From Reyranellaceae bacterium (GTDB lineage: Bacteria > Pseudomonadota > Alphaproteobacteria > Reyranellales > Reyranellaceae), in contig JALHMM010000006.1 in the NCBI GenBank assembly GCA_022844045.1, forward strand, positions 1 to 64,000: 64,000 nucleotides of DNA. Direction: 5' to 3'. Below are positions 40,763 to 47,975 of this stretch, piece after piece. Under the pieces are notes generated by a model that saw only the letters and a program-made list of their open reading frames with translations, did no database searches and had not been told where the DNA came from. The position numbers and the translations under genes are program-made. Numbering within the stretch: position 1 is the first letter of the stretch; each line of letters opens with the position of its first letter.

Positions 40763-42225
40763 CAGTGCAGGATCGTACCGCCGTCGATGTAGGCTGTCGA
40801 ACCAGCTTGCGAGAGGTTGAGCCGCTGGGCGTAGCGGCCGGCGCGCGTTTCGATGGTGCGCGACTCGTGCCGCGGCGGCAGGCCGTCACGCAACGCCTCG
40901 GCCAGCACGCGGCCGTGACAGCCGCCGTGCGGTAGGCTCAGCAGATCGAGGATCGTCGGCATGACATCGGTGATGCCGGCGGGGCAGGGCGAGACATAGC
41001 CCTCGCGGAACGCCGCACCGCCGGCCGCGAGCCAGTTGTTGAGCTCGCGCGGGTGCAGGCCGCCATGCATGCTGCCGCCGGCGGGGATGTCGTGGTCGTG
41101 ATGCGTGCGGCCGGGCCAGCCGCCCGAGCCCGGCTCGTCGTCGGTAGCCAGCGTGAACACCAGATCTGCCGACCGCGCGTGCGTCACGCCGAGCAAGGCA
41201 CGGTCCAGCGTGCCGTCGATCGGCCCATGCGCGCCATCGCCGCCCGCCGCGAAGATCAGCCCGCACCAGGGCTGCTCGCGCAGGAAAGCGACGAGGTCGC
41301 GCGCCAGCCCGGCATCGCGCCGCCGCAGGCTGACCAGCGAGGGCGAGCCGGAGACCACGGCGAGATCGCCGTCCCCCGCGGCGCGCGCATCGGCGCGAAA
41401 GCCGGCGGCGGTGAAGCGTTCGACGACGCCGATGCGCTCATGCGTCGTGACGTGGCCATGGTCGGAGAGGGTGATGATCGAGCGGCGATCGTAGTCGGGC
41501 GCCGCCATCCACGCCGCGACAATCTCACCGAACGCCGCGTCCACCGTCTTCAGCGCCACCACGGTCTCGGGTGAGCCGATGCCGCGATAGTGGTAGGTCG
41601 TATCAGGGTCGGCGAACCACAGGATCGCCACGTCAGGGTCGATCACTGGCCAGACATGCTCGAGATAGAGGCGCTTGGCGTGCTCGATGCGTGCGCCGAG
41701 CGGGATCGCGGCCGGCGGCGGCTCGCCGAAACGATCCGCCAGGTCCCGCCAGCTGTCGAGGCAGGGTGCGGAGTAGGCGGGGCCGTGCGAGGACCAGCGC
41801 AGCAGACCCAGTTGTTCGGCCCTGTGGTTCAGCAGCCAGCTCGAACCCGTCGACGCGGTCGACACCGTCGCCAGCGTCTTGCCCTGCGCATGCAGGCGTT
41901 CGCCGAGGCTCGGCGCCGTCAGCAGCGCGCCGTTCCAGGCGCGGTCGGCGGCGACCAGGTGCTCCATCTTCGACGTGTTGATGGCGTGATCGGCGAAGAC
42001 CTCGGCGGCGTGGAAAGCGTTGGCCACCAGGCCGTGCATGTCAGGGCGCTGGCCGGTGACCAGCGCGGCGGCGTTGACGCGGGTCTCGGTCGGGAACACC
42101 GCGCGGCTGCGCGGAAAAACGCAGTGCGCATCGGCGAAGCGCCGCAAATTCGGCATCAGCGCCGACGTCACCATGTCCGGCCTCAAGCCGTCGAACACGA
42201 CGACCAGCACCTTGTTGTCGGCCAT
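40762..42225 (-). CDS. alkaline-phosphatase-superfamily phosphodiesterase (nucleotide pyrophosphatase type)
   Basis: The 487-residue protein has the two-metal site of type I phosphodiesterases: D12 (VVVFDGLRPDM), the threonine nucleophile near T48 (FPTETRVNA), a DPDTTYHYRGIG ligand segment, SDHGHVTTHE and a late HHDHDIPAGG/HGGLHP group. It is close in fold to the phosphonoacetate hydrolase PhnA in this window but has different substrate residues. No signal peptide. The ATG at 42225 is used; upstream frame is non-conserved. Confidence 0.82.
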   Translation of the reverse strand: MADNKVLVVVFDGLRPDMVTSALMPNLRRFADAHCVFPRSRAVFPTETRVNAAALVTGQRPDMHGLVANAFHAAEVFADHAINTSKMEHLVAADRAWNGALLTAPSLGERLHAQGKTLATVSTASTGSSWLLNHRAEQLGLLRWSSHGPAYSAPCLDSWRDLADRFGEPPPAAIPLGARIEHAKRLYLEHVWPVIDPDVAILWFADPDTTYHYRGIGSPETVVALKTVDAAFGEIVAAWMAAPDYDRRSIITLSDHGHVTTHERIGVVERFTAAGFRADARAAGDGDLAVVSGSPSLVSLRRRDAGLARDLVAFLREQPWCGLIFAAGGDGAHGPIDGTLDRALLGVTHARSADLVFTLATDDEPGSGGWPGRTHHDHDIPAGGSMHGGLHPRELNNWLAAGGAAFREGYVSPCPAGITDVMPTILDLLSLPHGGCHGRVLAEALRDGLPPRHESRTIETRAGRYAQRLNLSQAGSTAYIDGGTILH

Positions 42226-42329
42226 CACCACCCCGTTCCGCCAGCCGGACCGCGCCGGCGATACTACACGCCCGCGCTTCGCGGCGCGTATCGGGATCGC
42301 TATGGTTCCGCCGAATAGGAGGACCACGC

Positions 42330-43475
42330 ATGGCCCTGATCACTTACCTGACCCGCATCCAGTTCGACTTCGGCGCCATCAAGCTGCTCGAGGCGGAGCT
42401 GCAGCTGCTCGGCATGCGCCGGCCGCTGATCGTCACCGACAAGGGCATCGTCGCCGCTGGCATCTGGGACAGGGTGAAGGCCAACCTGCCCGGCAACATG
42501 CCGCTCGCCATGTACGACCAGACGCCGGAGAACCCGACCGAGGCGGCGATGCGCGAGGCGCTGGCGATCTATCGCGAGCAGAAGTGCGACGGCATCATCG
42601 CCGTCGGCGGCGGCTCCTCGATGGACCTCGCCAAGGCCGTTGGGTTGATGGCGACGCATCCCGGCCCGTCGCTGCTGCCCTATGCGACGGTCGAAGGCGG
42701 CGGCCCGAAGATCACGCCGGCCGTGGCGCCGATCGTGGCGATCCCGACGACATCGGGCACCGGCAGCGAAGTCAGCCGCGGCGGCATCATCATCATGGAT
42801 AATGGCCGCAAGCTGGCGATCGGCAGCCCGAACCTGATCCCCAAGCTGGCGCTGTGCGACCCGGAGCTGACACTCGGCCTGCCCAGGCATCTCACCGCCG
42901 GCACTGGCATGGACGCCATCGCGCATTGCGCCGAGACCTTCATGTCGGCGGCCATCAACCCACCGGCCGAGGCGATCGCGCTCGACGGGCTGGAGAAGGC
43001 GTGGCGGCACCTCGAGCGCGCGGTGATGGACGGCCAGGATCGCGAGGCGCGCTGGAACATGATGATGGCCTCGATGCAGGGCGCGATGTGCTTCCAGAAG
43101 GGGCTGGGCGCGGTGCACTCGCTGTCGCATCCCACCGGCGGACTCAAGGGCCTGCGCCTGCACCACGGTACGCTCAATGCCGTCTACATGCCCGGCGTGA
43201 TGCGCTTCAACGGCCCGGTGCTGAGCACCTCGAAGATCGGGAAGATGGCGGCGATCATGGGCGCCAAGCCCAGCGCCGAGGCGCTGGCCGACGCCATCGC
43301 CGGCATGAACGAACGCATCGGCATTCCCACGGGGCTGAAGGCGATGGGCGTGACCGAGGATCGCTTCGAGGCGATCGCCGACGGGGCGCTGGGCGATCAC
43401 TGCCACATGACCACACCGCGCCAGCCGACCAAGGCGCAGTATCTGGAACTGATCGAGGGCGCCTACGGCGGCTGA
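42330..43475 (+). CDS. iron-containing alcohol dehydrogenase
   Basis: The 381-residue group III alcohol dehydrogenase has the NAD motif VGGGSSMDLAKAVGL, PTTSGTGSEVSRG, and metal ligands in GTGMDAIAHCAETFMS and AVHSLSHPTGG through HHGTLNAV. AGGAGG lies just before the ATG. It is followed after 13 bases by an SDR gene, so both may work on one alcohol. It is paralogous to the gene at 53981. Substrate unknown. Confidence 0.9.
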   Translation: MALITYLTRIQFDFGAIKLLEAELQLLGMRRPLIVTDKGIVAAGIWDRVKANLPGNMPLAMYDQTPENPTEAAMREALAIYREQKCDGIIAVGGGSSMDLAKAVGLMATHPGPSLLPYATVEGGGPKITPAVAPIVAIPTTSGTGSEVSRGGIIIMDNGRKLAIGSPNLIPKLALCDPELTLGLPRHLTAGTGMDAIAHCAETFMSAAINPPAEAIALDGLEKAWRHLERAVMDGQDREARWNMMMASMQGAMCFQKGLGAVHSLSHPTGGLKGLRLHHGTLNAVYMPGVMRFNGPVLSTSKIGKMAAIMGAKPSAEALADAIAGMNERIGIPTGLKAMGVTEDRFEAIADGALGDHCHMTTPRQPTKAQYLELIEGAYGG

Positions 43476-43488
43476 TGGAGGGAACAAC

Positions 43489-44253
43489 ATGAAGGTCAAC
43501 GGCAAGGTCTGCGTCGTCACTGGCGCGGCGGGCGGCATTGGTGAGGCGATCGCGCGGCGTTATGCGGCCGAGGGCGCGAAGGGCGTCGTGGTAGCCGACC
43601 GTCCCGGCGACAACCTGCAGCGCGTCGCCAAGGAGATCGGCGGTCTCGCCGTGGCCTGCGACGTCGCGGTCGAAGGCGACATCAAGAAGCTGGTGAGCGA
43701 GGCCGAGCGCGTCTACGGCCCGGTCGACGTGTTCTTCTCCAACGCCGGCATCGCGCGTGCCGGCCACGAGGCGGCGTCGGACAAGGACTGGGCCGATAGC
43801 TGGGCGATCCATGTGATGAGCCATGTCTACGCCGCGCGCGCCGTGGTGCCGGGCATGCTGGCGCGCAAGTCGGGCTATCTGCTCAACACCGCCTCGGCCG
43901 CCGGCCTGCTGGCCTCGATGGGCTCGGCGCCCTACGGCGTCACCAAGCACGCCGCCGTGGCGCTGGCCGAGCATCTCTCGATCCAGTACGGCGACAAGGG
44001 CATCCGCGTCTCCTGTCTCTGCCCGCAGGCGGTCGACACCAACATGTATCGCGGCACCGGAACCACGGCCGCCGGCATCGACGGCATCATGACACCCGCC
44101 GACGTCGCCGACGCCGTGATCAAGGCGATGGACGCCGAGCGCTTCCTGATCCTCTCGCATCCCGTCGTGCAAGAGTACATGCAGCGCAAGACCGCCGACA
44201 TGGATCGCTGGCTCACCGGCATGCGCCGCCTGCGCGAGCGCACGGTGAAGTGA
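43489..44253 (+). CDS. SDR family oxidoreductase
   Basis: This 254-residue classical short-chain dehydrogenase has TGAAGGIG at the NAD(P) site, SNAGIA, S136 and the catalytic pair Y149/K153 (YGVTKHAAVAL). The acid after beta-strand 2 (VVADRP) suggests NAD. It shares an operon with the Fe-ADH and two NTF2-like genes. Substrate unknown. Confidence 0.9.
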   Translation: MKVNGKVCVVTGAAGGIGEAIARRYAAEGAKGVVVADRPGDNLQRVAKEIGGLAVACDVAVEGDIKKLVSEAERVYGPVDVFFSNAGIARAGHEAASDKDWADSWAIHVMSHVYAARAVVPGMLARKSGYLLNTASAAGLLASMGSAPYGVTKHAAVALAEHLSIQYGDKGIRVSCLCPQAVDTNMYRGTGTTAAGIDGIMTPADVADAVIKAMDAERFLILSHPVVQEYMQRKTADMDRWLTGMRRLRERTVK

Positions 44254-44254
44254 G

Positions 44255-44629
44255 GTGACGGCCGCGCCCGAGATCGTCGCCGTGATCGAGGCCTACATGG
44301 CGGCGACGAACAGGCGCGATCTCGATGGCGTGCGCGCGACGCTCCACTTCCCGCATGTCCTGTTCAGCCTGGCGGCGGTGACGCACTATCTGACGTCGGC
44401 CGATTTTTCTTTCGCCGCTTTCGATGCGCGCACCGCCGGGCAGGGCTGGGCGCACAGCACCTGGGACAGCCATCGCGTGTTGATGAGCGGGCCGGATAAG
44501 GTGCATATCGACATAGGATTCACGCGCTGGCGCGCCGACGGCTCGAAGATCGGCACGTATCATGCGATGTACATCGTCATCAGGATCGACGGGCGCTGGG
44601 GTATCCAGGCCCGATCGAGTCAGCTCTAA
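44255..44629 (+). CDS. NTF2/SnoaL-like protein, copy 1
   Basis: The 124-residue cone-shaped-fold protein carries IVAVIEAYMAATNRRDLDGV, LHFPHVLFS and RWRADGSKIGTYHAMYIV. It starts one base after the SDR stop, at GTG, so expression is coupled. It is a near-duplicate of the next gene, with many identical segments. Such proteins bind or isomerise small hydrophobic molecules, but catalytic residues are not clear. Confidence 0.75.
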   Translation: MTAAPEIVAVIEAYMAATNRRDLDGVRATLHFPHVLFSLAAVTHYLTSADFSFAAFDARTAGQGWAHSTWDSHRVLMSGPDKVHIDIGFTRWRADGSKIGTYHAMYIVIRIDGRWGIQARSSQL

Positions 44630-44645
44630 GTCTAGGACGCAGCCC

Positions 44646-45041
44646 GTGAGCACGCCGCCGACCGACCGCCAGGCTTCACCCGAGATCGTCGAGGTCATCG
44701 ACGCCTACATCGCCGCGCTCAACAAGCGCGACCTCGACGGCGTGCACGCGACATTCAACTTCCCGCACGTGTTGTTCGGTTCCGGCATGGTGACGCACTA
44801 CCCGACACCAGCCGATCTTTCTTTTACCGCCTTCGATTCGCGCACCGCGCAGCATGGCTGGGCGCGCAGCACCTGGGACGGCCATTGCGTGCTGCTGGCC
44901 GGCCCCGACAAGGTGCATGTCGACGTGTGGTTCACGCGCTGGCGCGCCGACGGCTCGAAGATCGGCACGCATCACTCGATGTACATCGTCACCAAGCTCG
45001 ACGGGCGCTGGGGCATCCAGGCCCGGTCGAGCTACGGCTGA
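44646..45041 (+). CDS. NTF2/SnoaL-like protein, copy 2
   Basis: This 131-residue protein is a tandem duplicate of the preceding gene: IVEVIDAYIAALNKRDLDGV, FNFPHVLFG and RWRADGSKIGTHHSMYIV match almost position for position. It starts at GTG 44646 sixteen bases after the first copy. The two copies may form a heterodimer. A class B repeat begins eight bases after its stop. Confidence 0.75.
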   Translation: MSTPPTDRQASPEIVEVIDAYIAALNKRDLDGVHATFNFPHVLFGSGMVTHYPTPADLSFTAFDSRTAQHGWARSTWDGHCVLLAGPDKVHVDVWFTRWRADGSKIGTHHSMYIVTKLDGRWGIQARSSYG

Positions 45042-45048
45042 CGTCTTC

Positions 45049-45172
45049 TACCTTCCCCCGGAGGGGGAAGGTGGCGCGCAGCGACGGATGGGGGATGTTT
45101 CAACGCGTCAGGTGTTCGTCTTCAACATCCCCCATCCGCCCTTCGGGCACCTTCCCCCTCCGGGGGAAGGTA
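45049..45172 (+). repeat. two-hairpin dispersed repeat, class B copy 2
   Basis: Perfect TACCTTCCCCC/GGGGGAAGGTA ends; left core type 3 (GGCGCGCAGCGACGGATG), right core type 1. It fills the whole gap between the convergent NTF2-like gene and the amidase gene and could serve as a transcription barrier for both, though no T run is seen. Confidence 0.88.
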
Positions 45173-45179
45173 ATGCGGA

Positions 45180-46640
45180 TCAGGCGTAGCCCGGCGGCGG
45201 CACGAAGGCCTGGTACTCGCGCTCCAGCAGCTTGGCGAAACCGATGGTGGCGCGATCGCCGTATTGCGGGCCGATGATCTGCACGCCCACCGGCAGGCCG
45301 CGCGGCGAGAAGCCGATCGGCGCCACGGTGCCTGGCAGGTAGCAGACGCTGGCGATACCGGCCCAGAACAGCTGGTCGGTGGTCGGCACACGCCGGCCGT
45401 CGACCTCGATGGTGCGCTCGTGGCGCTCGCCGACCTGGTCGTGCGGGAAGGCGGCCGAGGCGGCGGCGGGGCAGAGCAGCAGGTCGTAGTCCTTGAAGAA
45501 CTCCGCCCAGCGCAGCCGCAGCTGGTGTCGCCGCTCGTTGAGCGCCAGCCAGTCGCGATGGCCCAGCACGTTGGCGCGCGTCATCTCGGCGAAGTAGCTG
45601 TGGTCGTCGGACGCCAGGCCGTGCGCCGTCTCCTGGTTGCGCGCGTAGTCCGCGTCGTTCTGCCGGCCCGAGGTGGCGCTGCGCAGCAACGCGACGTAGA
45701 TGCGATGGAGCTCTCCGGTGTCGAGCTCGGGTCGCGCGGTCAAGCTGACCTTGACCTTCGATTTGCCGAGGAACTCCGCCAGCCGCGACAGCAGGCTCTG
45801 CACCTCCTGGTCGACGGCACTGTTCGGGTCGTCGAGCATCACGGCGACCTTGAAGTCCCGGAGCTTCTTCTTCGCCGGCTTGGGCAGCTTGAGGTGCCAG
45901 CCCGAACCATCGACATCGTCGGGTCCGGCCATCGCCTTGAGCGCGGTGTCGAGATCCTCCGCGCCGCGCGCCAGCGGGCCGATCACCGAGATGTCGCCCT
46001 GCGCCACGCGGCCGGGGAGCGCGTGGCCGCGCGGGCTGACGACGCCCCAGGTCGGCTTGTGGCCGTAGACGCCGCAATAATGCGCGGGATTGCGGATCGA
46101 GGCGCCGATGTCGCTGCCGGCCTCGATGCCGGTCAGCCCGGCGGCCAGCGCCGCCGCCGAGCCACCCGAGGAGCCGCCGGGCGAGCGGGCGAGATCCCAC
46201 GGGTTGCTGGTGGTGCCGTAGATCGCGTTGTAGCTCTGCCAGTCCGCCAGCATCAGCGGCACGTTGGTCTTGCCGAACAGGTTCACGCCCGCGGCGCGCA
46301 GGCGCTTCACCGAAAGGGCGTCGTCGCTCGCCACGTTGGCGCGCAGCGCCGGGTCGCCCCAGGTCGTCGGCAGGCCGGCGACGTCGTAACTCTCCTTGAT
46401 GGTCATCGGCACGCCGTGCAGCGGCGGCAGATCCTCGCCGCGCGCCACCTTCTTGTCGGCCGCCTTGGCGGCTTTGCGCGCTGTGCCGGTGTCGAGCGCG
46501 ATCACGGCGTTGAGCTTGGGGTTATAGGTCTCGATGCGCTTGAGATAGAGCTCGAGCAGCTCGGCGCAGCCGATCTTCTTCTTGCGGATCGCGCGGGCGA
46601 GATCCGTCGCCGTGCGGAACGGCAGGTCGGGCGAGGCCAT
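45180..46640 (-). CDS. amidase signature family hydrolase
   Basis: The 486-residue enzyme has the Ser-cisSer-Lys triad: K82 (VPMTIKESYD), the GGSSGGSAAA loop with the cis serine at about 157-158, and the nucleophile S181 (GSDIGASIRNPAHYCG). It hydrolyses an amide to acid and ammonia or an amine. The C-terminal third is variable, as usual, and sets specificity. Nothing in the context gives the substrate. Confidence 0.9.
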   Translation of the reverse strand: MASPDLPFRTATDLARAIRKKKIGCAELLELYLKRIETYNPKLNAVIALDTGTARKAAKAADKKVARGEDLPPLHGVPMTIKESYDVAGLPTTWGDPALRANVASDDALSVKRLRAAGVNLFGKTNVPLMLADWQSYNAIYGTTSNPWDLARSPGGSSGGSAAALAAGLTGIEAGSDIGASIRNPAHYCGVYGHKPTWGVVSPRGHALPGRVAQGDISVIGPLARGAEDLDTALKAMAGPDDVDGSGWHLKLPKPAKKKLRDFKVAVMLDDPNSAVDQEVQSLLSRLAEFLGKSKVKVSLTARPELDTGELHRIYVALLRSATSGRQNDADYARNQETAHGLASDDHSYFAEMTRANVLGHRDWLALNERRHQLRLRWAEFFKDYDLLLCPAAASAAFPHDQVGERHERTIEVDGRRVPTTDQLFWAGIASVCYLPGTVAPIGFSPRGLPVGVQIIGPQYGDRATIGFAKLLEREYQAFVPPPGYA

Positions 46641-46671
46641 GGGTCTGTCTCCTGGTTCGACGGCGGGCGGA

Positions 46672-47742
46672 TCATAGCGGTCGCGGCGCTGGGTTCAATG
46701 AAGCCTCTTCCCGTAGCCCGCCGGCGGGCAGGGCTATCGCATAGGGATTGCCGGCTGTCGTCGGGTCGCGCCGCTCCAGCGGCGCGTCGTGTCGATCATC
46801 CGCGGCACCACCGACGCGGCGCATCGCCGGCGGGTCGCGATTGCTATGGTTTGTCATCGTCGCGCGCGGTGTTTCAGAAGATCGCCCCGTGTCCGGCGCC
46901 AGCGGCGTCCACGGCGGCGTGGCTTCGGGCGCGGCTATCGCACATGGATTGCTATGGTTTTCCTTCTCCCCGCGAAGGCGGGGAGAAGGTGCCCGAAGGG
47001 CGGATGAGGGGCTTCGCGGTGCCTCGACAACAACACTTTCCGTCGTTGCACCAGGAAGCCCCTCATCCGCCTCGCTGGCGCTCGGCACCTTCTCCCTCGG
47101 GGCCGTCCGCGGCCCCTGACCTTCGCGGGGAGAAGGGGTGGGGGCGATAGCCGCGAGCTTGGCCCGCGCCGCGTCGCGCTCCTCCTCGGCCTCGATCAGC
47201 CTGATCGTCGCCTCCCGCCAGTCTCCCGCGAGCTTGGCGATCGCCTGCTCGTAGCGCGCGCGATCCGCCGATGGCAGCGCCGGCTCGGGCTGTTCTGCGA
47301 ACAGCCCCATACGATCGGTCAGCGCGGCCAGCGCCTGCAGCTTGTTCAGCTTCAGGGTCACCTGTTGCTGTGGTTTGCTATGGTTTGCGACCCTCATCTC
47401 GACGATCCCGGCGCGCTGCGCCCGGCTCGCCTTTTCCAGGTCGATGCGCGGGCGGCCGTCCTCCTCGACCTGGATGTAGTCGTCGATATTGGCGAAGGCG
47501 ATCCGGGCATATTCCCGCCCGATGCGCTCGACGGAGAGCTCCAGCGCGGCGGCGATCCGCTGGCGGCGGGCGGCGATGGCAGCCTCGATATGCGGTCGGC
47601 GGAGCAGCCGCGAAGCGCTGGGCTGGGCGCCGTGCGGGGAGTAACCGGCGCGCATGTACGCACGGGTGGCGTTGCCGTCCTTGAGGAACTCCAGAACGAA
47701 GCGCTCGTGACGGGGTGAAAGGGGGGTGGTGTGGTCGGCCAT
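46672..47742 (-). CDS. phage terminase small-subunit-like protein with a repeat-built C-terminus
   Basis: The first 140 residues resemble small terminase subunits: LSPRHERFVLEFLKDGNATRAY, MRAGYSPHGAQPSASRLLRR, then a helical IGREYARIAFANIDDYI. Residues 150-200 form a charged coiled coil. Residues 203-260 are encoded by a class A repeat, and the rest by GC-rich palindromes and three copies of a 12-base word. The frame stays open to 46672 but the real protein may have ended near residue 200 before insertion. No large subunit, portal or capsid gene is near, so this is a lone or decayed phage gene. Confidence 0.6.
   Translation of the reverse strand: MADHTTPLSPRHERFVLEFLKDGNATRAYMRAGYSPHGAQPSASRLLRRPHIEAAIAARRQRIAAALELSVERIGREYARIAFANIDDYIQVEEDGRPRIDLEKASRAQRAGIVEMRVANHSKPQQQVTLKLNKLQALAALTDRMGLFAEQPEPALPSADRARYEQAIAKLAGDWREATIRLIEAEEERDAARAKLAAIAPTPSPREGQGPRTAPREKVPSASEADEGLPGATTESVVVEAPRSPSSALRAPSPRLRGEKENHSNPCAIAAPEATPPWTPLAPDTGRSSETPRATMTNHSNRDPPAMRRVGGAADDRHDAPLERRDPTTAGNPYAIALPAGGLREEASLNPAPRPL
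46962..47136 (+). repeat. two-hairpin dispersed repeat, class A copy 3, with a 24-base block in the right arm
   Basis: The left arm is intact; the left core is type 1 and the right core type 2. In the right arm three bases are replaced by a 24-base block (47097-47120) that carries its own perfect hairpin GGGGCCG-TCCG-CGGCCCC. The copy lies inside the terminase-like reading frame and keeps it open. Confidence 0.82.
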
Positions 47743-47895
47743 GCCGACCAGGATACGCCAACCGCCAAAACTCCTCGATTTCCGCCGCTACGAGCGTCGA
47801 ATGGCCCGCAAGAGTCGTTGGGAGACAGGGCTTTCTATCTTCGGGCCGCGTCGCTGGAGCGACGCCGCCCAAACACCATGAGTCGCTGCTTGGTC

Positions 47896-47960
47896 GGGGC
47901 GCACCACTCCAGTGGCGCGTCTAATCGATCGGCCGACGCGCCACTGGAGTGGCGCGCCCC
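47896..47960. repeat. 26-base inverted repeat with palindromic arms
   Basis: Two 26-base arms with one mismatch surround a 13-base loop. Each arm has a palindrome CCACTCCAGTGG inside a GC-rich frame. Related palindromes occur at 46768-46785 (GCGCCGCTCCAGCGGCGC) and 47843-47870. It lies between the terminase-like gene and hrpB, the only noncoding stretch of that region. Confidence 0.75.
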
Positions 47961-47975
47961 CAGCCTTGAACGCCA

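Noticed and set aside
46672-47742. Prophage
   Set aside because: Only one terminase-like gene is present; no portal, capsid, tail, integrase or attachment site was found in the window.
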